DNA from: Channallabes apus
Lineage: Eukaryota > Chordata > Actinopteri > Siluriformes > Clariidae
Length of the DNA: 64,000 bases
Direction of reading: 5' to 3'
Assembly: GCA_030522415.1 (NCBI GenBank)
Contig: CM060111.1
Location: 47,369,366 to 47,433,365 of the forward strand
Each line of letters starts with the position of its first letter. Positions within the stretch are counted from its first letter, which is position 1. Below the pieces are notes generated by a model that saw nothing but the letters and a program-made list of their open reading frames with translations, had not been told where the DNA came from and searched no databases. This document shows, piece by piece, positions 1 to 9,379 of this stretch. A program made the translations under genes and the position numbers.

Positions 1-296
1 CCAAGGGAGGTTGTTGTTTGGAGTAAGTGGAGTTTATTTTGTGGAAGTAAGAAAGCTGAGTGCCACCAAGTGTAAATTTTTGTATATATTTTGTAAATTA
101 TTGTTTTGTTTCTTTCTTTATTTTCCTCATTTTTTTTGTACATGGTTTGGATCACTTGAGCACCTTCGCACAATAAACACCTTTCAGCACCAAAGTGCTA
201 TTGTGGTTGGGTCATCACTGGACTTGTTGCCAAGATTTGGGTAGAGAAAGAACCCCAAGTAGGGCGGTGACGCAACACCGCCACGCCTTCGTAACA
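1..296 (+). repeat. 5' LTR of Gmr1-like element (partial)
   Basis: This stretch matches 5406-5714 almost base for base, starting at ccaagggaggttgttg and ending at cgtaaca. It contains an aataaa polyadenylation signal near 171-176. About the first 70 bases of the LTR lie outside the window. Confidence 0.9.
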
Positions 297-298
297 AG

Positions 299-315
299 TG
301 GTGTCAGAACTGGGA
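299..315 (+). promoter_or_regulatory. Primer-binding site, tRNA-Leu type
   Basis: The sequence tggtgtcagaactggga follows the LTR by two bases. Apart from one base it is complementary to the 3' end of vertebrate tRNA-Leu(CAA), including CCA. The gag ATG starts at its last base. Confidence 0.75.
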
Positions 316-1319
316 TGGCCAGCCGCAAGAAAAGGTCAGTGACCAGGCAACGTACAGGACTGAGGCCTCAATTAAAGCACGCTCAGGAAGCGGATGCAGC
401 ATGGGACACAGTTGGGGAGGAGGAAAACTTGAGTGAAGCCGAAGGAAGGGCACCTGAAACAGAGATGGTCGCGCTACTAAGGAGTTTTCTGGTGGCACAG
501 CAGTCCAGAGAGGAGGTGCTGCTACAGGAACTCCGAGGATTGAGGGAAACCGTCCAGAGTGCCCAAGTGGTCAATCCAGAGGTGCCCCAGTTACGGACCC
601 CCAGCTCAGCAAACACAGATAACTCCATGCTCGCCCTGCCGACACCCGCTCCACATCCACGACCAACCACATCAGCAGAGGCATCACCCAGCGACAGCCG
701 TGGATGGCGCAAAGACCCGAAAATGCCTCAGTATCAGCCTGGTGAGGACATCGAGAATTATCTTCTTCGATTTGAACGGATGGCCCGAACGTGGCAGTGG
801 CCAGAAGAAGAATGGGCATGTCGACTGGTACCCTTGTTGACGGGACGAGCACTGGAGGCATATACTGCAATGGATGAGGAGAGGGCCAACATATACCAGG
901 ACCTGAAGGCGGCGCTACTACAAAAGTTCGACATCTCACCCGAAACTTACCGTCAGCGGTTCCGGCAGTGCAGTGTACCACCTGGAGAGTCACCGACAGA
1001 GACCTACCACCGTCTGAAGGGCCTCTACAGGAGGTGGATCCGGCCCGAAAGCTGCAGTAAAGAGGAGGTCGGGGAGGTGATTATCCTAGAACAGATGCTA
1101 CGCGTTCTCCCACCGGAGGTAAGGACCTGGGTAAGAGAACACGAACCTGCAGACGGGCTTACAGCAGCAAAGCTGGCACAGCAGTACACCAACGCCCGCA
1201 AGGAACTGTCCGCACGGCGCCAGGTAAACCCCAGCACTGCAAGCAGAGACAGACTGGACACTGGAGGTAAGCTGGTGGGGCCTGGGGTGAGTATAGCAGG
1301 AAAAGCTTTGCCAAAGTAG
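315..1319 (+). CDS. Gag of Gmr1-like element with SCAN-like region
   Basis: This is the structural (capsid) protein of the retrotransposon, about 334 residues from the ATG at 315. I chose that ATG because it directly follows the primer-binding site; the open frame extends further upstream but only through the LTR. The N-terminal third is charged and low in complexity. A capsid-like helical region follows from about residue 135. Residues 205-295 read like a SCAN domain: ETYRQRFR, then LKGLYRRWIRPE, then ILEQMLRVLPPEVRTWVREH. The vertebrate SCAN domain is known to derive from gag of Gmr1-like elements, which fits. The frame ends at a TAG (1317-1319), but the same frame stays open past it and enters a CCHC zinc knuckle at 1329-1370. 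The nucleocapsid part is therefore cut off from gag by this stop. A C-to-T change in a CAG codon would explain it; programmed readthrough is the alternative. Confidence 0.85.
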   Translation: MASRKKRSVTRQRTGLRPQLKHAQEADAAWDTVGEEENLSEAEGRAPETEMVALLRSFLVAQQSREEVLLQELRGLRETVQSAQVVNPEVPQLRTPSSANTDNSMLALPTPAPHPRPTTSAEASPSDSRGWRKDPKMPQYQPGEDIENYLLRFERMARTWQWPEEEWACRLVPLLTGRALEAYTAMDEERANIYQDLKAALLQKFDISPETYRQRFRQCSVPPGESPTETYHRLKGLYRRWIRPESCSKEEVGEVIILEQMLRVLPPEVRTWVREHEPADGLTAAKLAQQYTNARKELSARRQVNPSTASRDRLDTGGKLVGPGVSIAGKALPK

Positions 1320-4154
1320 GACTTTGTATGTTTTTACTGCCAGCAGCCTGGCCATAAAGCCGCTGTATGCCCTGTGCGTAAGCCTAAATTAGCAGGTGTA
1401 TGCTATGTGCCTAGGGACTTGGACATTTGTAATCTAAACAGGGCGAAGGACCGGATGGTGTGTGATGTCTTGGTGAATGGTAAACTGTTACAGGCTCTGA
1501 TGGACACGGGTAGTGCTGTTTCGCTTATTAAGAAATGTCATGTTTTGGACTCCACTATTGATTATGCTTCATTAACCTTGATCCAGTGCGTGCATGGTGA
1601 TGAACGTTCTTACCCAATGGTTGAAGTAACGGTAGCGGTTAATAATGCACGGTTTTTGCTAAAAGTTGGGGTGGTAGAGAGATTGCCAGCTGACATGGTT
1701 TTGGGGAGGGACATGCCTACTTTAATGGAATTGCTTAGAAATGTTTATGCTAAGCCTAATTGTAGCCATAAAGCAATGCCAACAGAACAGCTGTCATGTC
1801 CAGTGGTAACTAGAGCTCAGGCCAAAGCGGGTTTGCAACCTTTACCTGAAATGTGTGACAGTTTATGTGAAGGGGGAAGTAAGGGGCCTAGGAAGACGAG
1901 GCAGCAACGACGGCTAGCTAAATACCTGGGGACGCCGATAAAAACAGATGATGTAAGTGGACTAAAATGTGTGAATTGGGATGTACCTGACAATATTAGT
2001 GAACTGCAAGCAGCCGATGCAACGCTAAAACCATTGTTTGAGTGTGCACGTAAGGGGAAGGAAACTAACGTGGGGGAGACCTTTTACCTTGAGGATAACA
2101 TTCTGTATGTTAAAGATAATGTTGGTTGTAAACGGTTAGTGGTACCCTCCAGCTGTTGTCCTCTTGTGATACATCTTGCACACACCATTCCATGGTCAGG
2201 ACACCTAGCTCATCAGAAGACGTACATTAGAGTCAGTTCACGGTTTTTTTGGCCATCAATGTACAATGATGTTAAACAATATTGCACCACATGCCCAGTC
2301 TGCCAGAAAACTAGTGTTGTCCGTCGGTCTGACCGAGCTCCTCTCCATCCCTTACCGGTTCTCTCAACTCCATTCCGTCGCATTGCTATGGACATTGTGG
2401 GTCCATTAGAGAAGAGCAGTTCCGGCTACCAATACATACTAGTTGTCTGCGACTATGCCACCAGATTCCCTGAAGCGTTCCCTCTGAGGTCTATCACCAC
2501 CCCTAAAGTCATTAGTGCACTGGTGCAGCTATTTTCCAGGGTAGGCATCCCAGATGAAATTATAACGGACCAAGGCACCAATTTTACTTCACGCCTGATG
2601 AAGCAGTTTCACCAGCAGCTGGGGATCAGTGCCATCAAAACCAGCCCCTATCACCCACAGACTGATGGCTTGGTGGAGAGATTCAATCAGACCCTAAAAA
2701 GAATGCTACGGAAGTTTGTTGCAGACACTGGAAAAGACTGGGATAAGTGGCTACCCTTTGTCCTGTTTGCCTACCGAGAGGTACCCCAGGCATCTACAGG
2801 TTTCTCACCATTCGAGTTGCTGTACGGGTGGCCTGTACAAGGGCCGTTAGACCTGCTCCAGAAATACTGGGAGAAACCGACATCCAAAACCCAGGAGAAG
2901 GGGATAGTCAGTTACGTCCTGGAAATGAGGGACCGGCTGGAGAGGTATCAAGAAGAGCCCCGGGTGAACCTGCTACAAGCCCAGAAAGCTCAGAAACGGT
3001 GGTATGACCAGCATGCTCGGCATCGTGAATTTAAACCTGGACAGAAGGTACTATTATTACTACCAACCTCTGCAAACAAACTCCTAGCAAAATGGCAAGG
3101 ACCATACACAATCACAAGGAAGATGGGGCCAGTAACCTTTGAAGTTCATCACCCAGATCGAGGGAAAAAGCACCAGACCTACCATGTAAACCTGCTAAAG
3201 GAGTGGAAGGAAGAAGGCAGACCTTGTACTGAAGTGCTCCTGATTCGTCAGGTACAGGAAGTAGAAGACTTGGAGAGTGAAATCTCACCGGTAAGGCCGG
3301 AGGGGCCAGTGGATCTTAGCCACCTACAAACATTGTACGTCAAGGAACTGAACCAGCTGTTTGGGGATCTTCCAGCACTATTCACCCAGAAACCAGGCAG
3401 AACCCAAGCACTGAAACATTCAATTCACCTCAAAGATCCAACACCCATCAGACAGCGACCATACAGAGTGCCTGAGAGGTTGGTGAAGGCCCTGAAGGAG
3501 GAGATTTTGACCATGCAGAGGTTGGGTGTAATTGAGCCATCAAAAAGTGAGTGGAGCAGCCCAATGGTTATTGTACCCAAGAAAGATGGGAGCCTACGTG
3601 TCTGCCTGGACTTCAGAAAACTGAATTCTGTCTCAAAGTTCGATGCCTACCCCATGCCAAGAATAGATGACCTGCTGGAGAGGATAGGGAGGGCAAAATA
3701 CATAACCACCCTAGACCTCTGTAAGGGATATTGGCAGGTTCCCTTGCAGGAAGATTCAAAGCAATACACAGCGTTCCGGACTCCCATGGGTCTATACCAA
3801 TTTACCGTAATGCCCTTTGGGCTACATGGAGCACCAGCTACCTTCCAGAGATTAATGGACCAGGTACTACAGGGCACCGAAGACTACTGTGCCGCATACC
3901 TTGATGATGTGGTCATCTACAGTACATCTTGGGCTGAGCATCTTACCCACCTGAGACATGTATTAGGCAAAATTGCAGAAGCTGGACTGACATTAAACAT
4001 CTGCAAATGTGAATGGGCGAAACAGGAAACCCGTTATTTGGGCTACCTCTTGGGGTCTGGACATAGACGCCCACAAGTTGACAAGATAGAGGCAATCAAA
4101 AACAGCCCAAAACCCATCACCAAGAAACACGTGAGGGCTTTTTTTTGGGGCTAG
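1320..4154 (+). CDS. Pol of Gmr1-like element: zinc knuckle, protease, integrase, reverse transcriptase
   Basis: This frame is the same as gag and follows its TAG. It starts with a CX2CX4HX4C knuckle at 1329-1370. The aspartic protease comes next, with active site DTGS near 1503. Integrase follows: an H2C2 zinc finger near 2170-2310 ending CTTCPVC, then the catalytic core with MDIVGP, TDQGTNF and DGLVERFNQ (the D,D,E residues). After a linker comes reverse transcriptase, with VCLDFRKLN, TLDLCKGYWQ and the catalytic YLDD at about 3895-3906. Integrase before RT is the Gmr1 hallmark. The frame closes at 4154 just after an 8-T run (4139-4146). The RNase H part continues in the next frame, so this copy cannot make an intact RT-RNase H. 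Confidence 0.9.
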   Translation, partial: DFVCFYCQQPGHKAAVCPVRKPKLAGVCYVPRDLDICNLNRAKDRMVCDVLVNGKLLQALMDTGSAVSLIKKCHVLDSTIDYASLTLIQCVHGDERSYPMVEVTVAVNNARFLLKVGVVERLPADMVLGRDMPTLMELLRNVYAKPNCSHKAMPTEQLSCPVVTRAQAKAGLQPLPEMCDSLCEGGSKGPRKTRQQRRLAKYLGTPIKTDDVSGLKCVNWDVPDNISELQAADATLKPLFECARKGKETNVGETFYLEDNILYVKDNVGCKRLVVPSSCCPLVIHLAHTIPWSGHLAHQKTYIRVSSRFFWPSMYNDVKQYCTTCPVCQKTSVVRRSDRAPLHPLPVLSTPFRRIAMDIVGPLEKSSSGYQYILVVCDYATRFPEAFPLRSITTPKVISALVQLFSRVGIPDEIITDQGTNFTSRLMKQFHQQLGISAIKTSPYHPQTDGLVERFNQTLKRMLRKFVADTGKDWDKWLPFVLFAYREVPQASTGFSPFELLYGWPVQGPLDLLQKYWEKPTSKTQEKGIVSYVLEMRDRLERYQEEPRVNLLQAQKAQKRWYDQHARHREFKPGQKVLLLLPTSANKLLAKWQGPYTITRKMGPVTFEVHHPDRGKKHQTYHVNLLKEWKEEGRPCTEVLLIRQVQEVEDLESEISPVRPEGPVDLSHLQTLYVKELNQLFGDLPALFTQKPGRTQALKHSIHLKDPTPIRQRPYRVPERLVKALKEEILTMQRLGVIEPSKSEWSSPMVIVPKKDGSLRVCLDFRKLNSVSKFDAYPMPRIDDLLERIGRAKYITTLDLCKGYWQVPLQEDSKQYTAFRTPMGLYQFTVMPFGLHGAPATFQRLMDQVLQGTEDYCAAYLDDVVIYSTSWAEHLTHLRHVLGKIAEAGLTLNICKCEWAKQETRYLGYLLGSGHRRPQVDKIEAIKNSPKPITKKHVRAFFWG

Positions 4155-4795
4155 TGGGGTGGTATAGAAGATTTATACCTCACTTTGCGACAGTTGCAGC
4201 ACCCCTTACCAACCTCACGGCAAAAGCATCAAAGAACCCAGTACGGTGGACGGAGGACTGCGAAAAGGCCTTCTCTGCACTGAAGGGCTATCTATGCTCA
4301 TCACCTGTACTGCGAAGCCCAGACTTTGAGAAACCCTTCATTTTGCAGGTAGATGCCTCAGGAGTAGGGATTGGAGCTGTACTTGCTCAAGGTGAAGAAG
4401 GGGAGGAGAGACCCATATTATACCTGAGCAGGAAACTGTTACCAAGGGAGGTGAAGTATTCAACCATTGAAAAGGAGGGCCTTGCAATTAAGTGGGCTTT
4501 GGAAAGTTTACGTTATTACCTCCTGGGAAGGGAGTTTATGTTAGAGACAGACCACCGGGCGCTGACATGGATCAATACAATGAGGGACACCAATGCCAGA
4601 GTCACCAGATGGTATTTAACGTTACAGCCCTTCACATTCCAGGTACGACACAGAGCAGGGTCCAAAAATGTGACAGCCGACTATTTGTCTCGATTGCCAA
4701 TGTGGAGGGATGTTGGCAATCTTGGAGAGGTGGAAGGTGATGTGACGAGGAGCTCGCCACGGTCAGCGGGAACAGACATACATAACCCAATGTAG
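4145..4795 (+). pseudogene. RNase H part of Gmr1-like Pol (frameshifted)
   Basis: This holds the RT connection and RNase H domain of the upstream pol, displaced by a frameshift at the T run. It shows the conserved WYRRFIP start, the RNase H acidic residues in [28 protein letters not shown] and ADYLSR, and a natural C-terminus at 4795. No integrase follows, in agreement with the PR-IN-RT-RH order. The shift equals two extra T (or one missing) relative to the usual AFLG motif, so a homopolymer slip or sequencing error is the simplest cause. Confidence 0.88.
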
Positions 4796-4842
4796 GCAAG
4801 AAGCTAGCGCAGTTGGGTGCACACAGTTGCGCTACGAATTTC

Positions 4843-4882
<40 letters not shown>

Positions 4883-5338
4883 ATACCCCATTTATTCCTC
4901 AGTTATACAGCATATCCCTTTCTGTTGATACACGCATAACACACGCTGACTTAGAAAGGAGATGACTGATAGTGTTCGGCGTGGCATAACCGCGATGTCC
5001 TTACCGGAGTCTTCCGGGTTTTGTTACTGCTTGCATCAATGCGCGTCATCATCAGGGCATTAGGGGAAACCGAGTTCGGAGTGTTCGCAGGTGTTATACG
5101 CTGTTTTCCCGCCCTGAGCATGCGCATTACGGATGAATCAGGAAAAGACATTCTGTGGATAACCAGAGGGGTGTACATGTACCTGTTTATCTTTAGGCAG
5201 TATTATCTGTTATTATTATTGTTATTATAATTATATGATAATTATATGCATATTAATATTGTTAAAATACTATGGAATAGGATGTTGCAGACATGCTGTT
5301 TGTGTTACTGTCTCTGAAATGTGGAAAAAGGGGGACAG
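4796..5338 (+). other. 3' non-coding region and polypurine tract of Gmr1-like element
   Basis: There is no coding frame of note. It contains an (AC)n run at 4844-4879 and AT-rich sequence. At 5321-5338 there is a purine tract (gtggaaaaagggggacag) directly before the 3' LTR, the likely plus-strand primer. Confidence 0.75.
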
Positions 5339-5714
5339 TGTCAAATTTGGGAATGGTATGTCCCAGGGGCGGAGCCTCTTACATATAAGGCCATCGTCGA
5401 CTAAGGCCAAGGGAGGTTGTTGTTTGGAGTAAGTGGAAGTGGAAGTGGAGTTTATTTTGTGGAAGTAAGAAAGCTGAGTGCCACCAAGTGTAAATTTTTG
5501 TATATATTTGGTAAATTATTGTTTTGTTTCTTTCTTTATTTTCCTCATTTTTTTTGTACATGGTTTGGATCACTTGAGCACCTTCGCACAATAAACACCT
5601 TTCAGCACCAAAGTGCTATTGTGGTTGGGTCATCACTGGACTTGTTGCCAAGATTTGGGTAGAGAAAGAACCCCAAGTAGGGCGGTGACGCAACACCGCC
5701 ACGCCTTCGTAACA
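5339..5714 (+). repeat. 3' LTR of Gmr1-like element
   Basis: The LTR is 376 bp, starting tgtcaaattt and ending cgtaaca. It is preceded by a polypurine tract, contains acatataagg as a possible TATA element and an aataaa signal near 5590, and matches 1-296. Confidence 0.88.
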
Positions 5715-6659
5715 AACGCCTCATACACTACTGTACACTAACGCCTCATATACTACTGTACACTAACGCCTCATAACCTACTGTACACTAACGCCTCATA
5801 TACTACTGTGCACTAATGCCACATATACTACTGTACACTAACACCTCATATACTACTGTACACTAACGCCTCATATACTACTGTACACTAACACCACATA
5901 TACTACTGTACACTAACGCCTCATATACTACTGTACACTAACGCCTCATGTACTACTGTACACAAACGCCTCATATACTACTGTACACTAACGCCTCATA
6001 TACTACTGTACACTAACGCCTCATAACCTACTGTACACTAACGCCTCATATACTACTGTGCACTAATGCCACATATACTACTGTACACTAACACCTCATA
6101 TACTACTGTACACTAACGCCTCATATACTACTGTACACTAACACCACATATACTACTGTACACTAACGCCTCATATACTACTGTACACTAACGCCTCATG
6201 TACTACTGTACACAAACGCCTCATATACTACTGTACACTAACGCCTCATATACTACTGTACACTAACACTAACACCACATATACTACTTTACACTAACAC
6301 CACATATACTACTGTACACTAACGCCTCATATACTACTGTACACTAACCTCATATACTACTGTACACTAACGCCTCATATACTACTTTACACTAACACCA
6401 CATATACTACTGTACACTAACATCTCATATACTACTGTACACTAACAGCTCATATACTACTGTACACTAACGCCTCATATACTACTGTACACTAACACCA
6501 CATATACTACTGTACACTAACGCCTCATATACTACTGTACACTAACACCACATAAACTACTTTACACTAACACCACATATACTACTGTACACTAACACCT
6601 CATATACTACTGTACACTAACCTCATATACTACTGTACACTAACCTCATATACTACTGT
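5715..6659. repeat. 25-bp minisatellite, left part
   Basis: This is a tandem array of a unit close to aacgcctcatatactactg plus tacact (25 bp), with 23-bp variants lacking two bases. The block of ten units at about 5731-5980 is repeated at 5981-6230 with the same variant pattern. For example, tcataaccta occurs at 5771 and 6021, and the gtgcactaatgcc variant recurs 250 bp later. This is a higher-order repeat. The array touches the 3' LTR on its left and is interrupted on the right by a hAT element. Confidence 0.95.
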
Positions 6660-7125
6660 CAGAGGTGGAAAGAGTAATAAAATTTTGTACTCAAGTACAA
6701 GTACTGTTACTTCAGTGAAATTTTACTTAAGTACAAGTAAAGTTACAATTATAAAAATCTACTCAAGTAAAAGTAAAAAGTAGCTCATTAAAAAATTTAC
6801 TCAGAGTAAAAGTTACCGAGTTACTTTTTTATTTAAATTTTTTTTAACAGCGGCGGTGGGTTGAGGCATTCTAGCATAGTTCAAAAAAAGATGAGCAGAT
6901 AAATCTCAAACTAGTTGTTTTTAACTGAAGGAACACCTTTGCATAATAAAGCTGTTGTCTTTCTTGTGCTTGAAAATCAAAGTGGTCACTTAAATATGGT
7001 GTTACGTCCCAGTCTAGGGTCATAGAGCAAAAGAATGGTTCAGGGTTCTATTTTAAACTGTATGGAAACGGTGGCATATGGCAGAAAGAACTAGATCCAA
7101 TCATTAACTGATGAAATAATGTTTG

Positions 7126-7204
<79 letters not shown>

Positions 7205-7237
7205 TTATTTATTTATTTATTATGTATATACACACAC

Positions 7238-7272
<35 letters not shown>

Positions 7273-7995
7273 AGGAGGATCAGATTCAGCGTGGACCCAG
7301 GCCAAAATAATAAACAAAATGGTATTTATATTTAGTTATTTAGTTATTTAGTAATATTTAGTTATATTTTTTATTTTTTGCAGATTACCTGCAAAAAATA
7401 AAAAAACAAAAATACAGGTACCTTCCCGGACTCCCTAAACCAAAAACAGTGAAATTATCTATAAATATATACAAAGTCCAACCAAACCAAAGGGACAAAG
7501 CAATAATCAAAGTCAATGGGAGGCAAAAAGTCAAAACCGGAATACACAACCAAATACCAAAACGCCAAAATCACAACCTCTTTCATCTTTCCCGCGTCTC
7601 CGGTTAATAAATGGTCGCGCTAGTCGATGACGTCACTCTCAGGGCGGAAGCGACCGTGTGGAAGGTCAGGTAGATGCCGATGTCAGAAAACCTGGAGTGG
7701 AGTCTGGAGCGGCGCGCGACCAGGACATGATACACACACGCGGCGCAACGGAGCATTTATACAAAGCATAACATTTTTATTATTTTAGCATTTTCATTCA
7801 TTTATTTTTTTACTCATTTATTTTTAGTAGCGAATATGATTTAAAATGTAGCGAATTACAATACTTCAAACAAAACGTACTTAAGTAAAAGTAAAATTAC
7901 AGATTTTTAAAACTACTTAAAAAAGTAGAAATACACAAAAAAGCTACTCAATTACAGTAACGCGAATAAATGTAATTCGTTACTTTCCACCTCTG
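6660..7995. mobile_element. Non-autonomous hAT (Tol2-like termini) inserted in the minisatellite
   Basis: The termini are inverted: cagaggtggaaagagtaa on the left and ttactttccacctctg on the right. Both ends are rich in acttaagta and actcaagta motifs, as in Tol2-group hAT elements of fish. The 8-bp direct repeat actactgt flanks it at 6652-6659 and 7996-8003, the expected hAT target duplication. No transposase frame is visible. Inside are a (TA)n run, an (ATTT)n run, a (CA)n run and a GC-rich segment near 7600-7750. Confidence 0.9.
7127..7272. repeat. (TA)n, (ATTT)n and (CA)n microsatellites
   Basis: A run of about 37 TA repeats is followed by (ttta)n and then by (ca)n with tacata interruptions. 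All lie inside the hAT element, and any long frames through them are artefacts. Confidence 0.95.
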
Positions 7996-8406
7996 ACTAC
8001 TGTACACTAACACCACATATACTACTGTACACTAACACCTCATATACTACTGTACACTAAACCCTCATGTACTACTGTACACTAAACCCTCATGTACTAC
8101 TGTACACTAACACCTCATATACTACTGTACACTAACGCCTCATATACTACTGTACACTAACACCTCATATACTACTGTACACTAACGCCTCATACACTAC
8201 TGTACACTAACGCCTCATATACTACTGTACACTAACACCTCATATACTACTGTACACTAACGCCTCATATACTACTGTACACTAACGCCTCATATACTAC
8301 TGTGCACTAACGCCTCATATACTACTGTACACTAACACCTCATATACTACTGTACACTAACCTCATATACTACTGTACACTAACACCTCATATACTACTG
8401 TACACT
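7996..8406. repeat. 25-bp minisatellite, right part
   Basis: This continues the 25-bp array left of the hAT insertion. It shows the same unit, with variants such as aaccctcatg near 8059-8090. The last unit runs into the GC-rich arrays at 8407. Confidence 0.95.
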
Positions 8407-8885
8407 CCAACGCCGCTGTCGAGCGCAGTGCACGCTCCAATGCCGCTGTTGAGCCCAGTGCAAGCTCCAACGCCGTCGTCGAGCGCAGTGCATGCTCCAA
8501 CGCCGCTGTTGAGCTCAGTGCACGCTCCAACGCCGTCGTCGAGCTCAGTGCAAGCTCCAACGCCGTCGTCGAGAGCACAGTCAGCGCCGTCCCGGCCGAG
8601 TACGTCTCCAGCTCTGCAACGGCCGAGCACGTCTCCAGCTCTGCAACGGCCGCGCACGTCTCCAGCTCTGCAACGGCCGCGCACGTCTCCAGCTCTGCAA
8701 CGGCCGAGTACGTCTCCAGCTCTGCAACGGCCGAGTACGTCTCATGCTCTGCAACGGCCGAGCACGTCTCCAGCTCTGCAACGGCCGAGCAAGTCTCCAG
8801 CTCTGCAACGGCCGAGCACGTCTCCAGCTCTGCAACGGCCGAGCACGTCTCCAGCTCTGCAACGGCCGAGCACGTCTCCAGCCCC
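8407..8885. repeat. GC-rich 30-bp and 27-bp tandem arrays
   Basis: The first array has units such as gctccaacgccgtcgtcgag followed by cgcagtgca. The second has units such as ctctgcaacggccgagcacg followed by tctccag. The array change at about 8580-8595 is abrupt. Confidence 0.9.
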
Positions 8886-8987
8886 GTCACCCAGCCTCCT
8901 GGTCAGGAGGCGGAAGGTAGAACATTGGGGTGGGTGTCCGGGGCCTCTGGTGATGCTCCGGAGGAGCATTTTTTTGGGGGGGGATAC
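8407..8987 (+). pseudogene. Tail of an older Gypsy element: proline/serine-rich repeat ORF
   Basis: Two GC-rich tandem arrays sit here: about 5.5 units of 30 bp (8407-8575) and about 11 units of 27 bp (8590-8885). Both unit lengths are multiples of three. One plus-strand frame stays open across both arrays, reading roughly VHAPTPLLSS and then QRPSTSPAL repeats. The frame then passes through unique sequence to a G-rich polypurine-like tract (8976-8983) directly before an LTR start at 8988. I infer this is the 3' end of the internal region of an older LTR element. I do not recognise the protein, and no enzymatic domain is visible. The opposite strand also has long frames, which is expected for such repeats. 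Confidence 0.5.
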
Positions 8988-8995
8988 TGTGACGG

Positions 8996-9378
8996 TGTCA
9001 TACACACTCAATCTGCGCCCGGCACTAGGACCCGGAAGTAAGACGGGCGCAAAACCAGGAAGTATAAAAGAGGTAAACAAACGATGGCTTACCGCTCAGT
9101 CATTGAGTTCGGCCCATGTCAGCTCCAGCTGTCGTTTCAGCAAACCGTGAGTACTCACATGTTGGTTCCGTTTGTCTTTGCTATTGTGTGTGTATTTTTA
9201 GGACGCGGGTTAAATTTGTGTTTTTCCCTTGCTCCGCTTTTGTGAGAGTCCTTAAACTAAATCGCGTGGTTATCCTGCCTGCTCGCTTCTTTCCGCGTTT
9301 GGGTTTATCCTCCACGCTACATTGGGCTAACCGCTAAAGCTACGTCTTCTGGTCACCTCAGGTTAGTCCATCTTGACA
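8996..9378 (+). repeat. 5' LTR, chromovirus copy 1
   Basis: The LTR begins tgtcatacac and ends ttgaca. A TATA box (tataaaa) lies at 9063-9069, so transcription should start near 9094. It matches 13756-14138. Confidence 0.93.
9094..9104 (+). promoter_or_regulatory. Predicted mRNA 5' end acting as self-primer
   Basis: The 11 bases gctcagtcatt start 31 bp after the first T of the TATA box. They are perfectly complementary to 9380-9390, just after the LTR. In Tf1-type elements the first 11 nt of the mRNA fold back to prime reverse transcription, and this matches in length and position. Confidence 0.75.
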
Positions 9379-9379
9379 G

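Larger units (their letters stand above)
1..5714 (+). mobile_element. Gmr1-like Ty3/Gypsy LTR retrotransposon, 5' LTR truncated by window edge
   Basis: The element has a partial 5' LTR, a primer-binding site, gag, pol, a polypurine tract and a complete 3' LTR. The pol domains run protease, integrase, reverse transcriptase, RNase H. That is the copia-like order known for the Gmr1 group of deuterostome Ty3/Gypsy elements, whereas ordinary Gypsy elements put integrase last. The two LTRs differ over the visible part by one base (t/g in the tatatatttt stretch) and by an extra 12-bp tandem repeat near the start of the 3' copy, so the insertion is fairly young. The coding region carries an in-frame TAG before the zinc knuckle and a frameshift in a T run between RT and RNase H, so this copy is probably inactive. 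The 5' target duplication lies outside the window. Confidence 0.93.

Noticed and set aside
7119..7351. Three overlapping frames of Tyr-Ile and Thr-His repeats
   Set aside because: They are translations of (TA)n and (CA)n microsatellites inside the hAT element.
5716..8406. Possible CRISPR-like array
   Set aside because: The units are contiguous with no unique spacers. It is a minisatellite in a eukaryotic genome.
8363..9080. Long minus-strand frames with ETCSAVAEL-type and QSWRRARPL-type repeats
   Set aside because: They are antisense readings of the 27-bp array, where every frame tends to stay open. The plus frame fits better with the adjacent LTR boundary.
9116..9337. Identical 73-residue frames here and at 13876-14097
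   Set aside because: Both lie wholly within the LTRs of chromovirus copy 1; their identity reflects LTR identity, not a gene.
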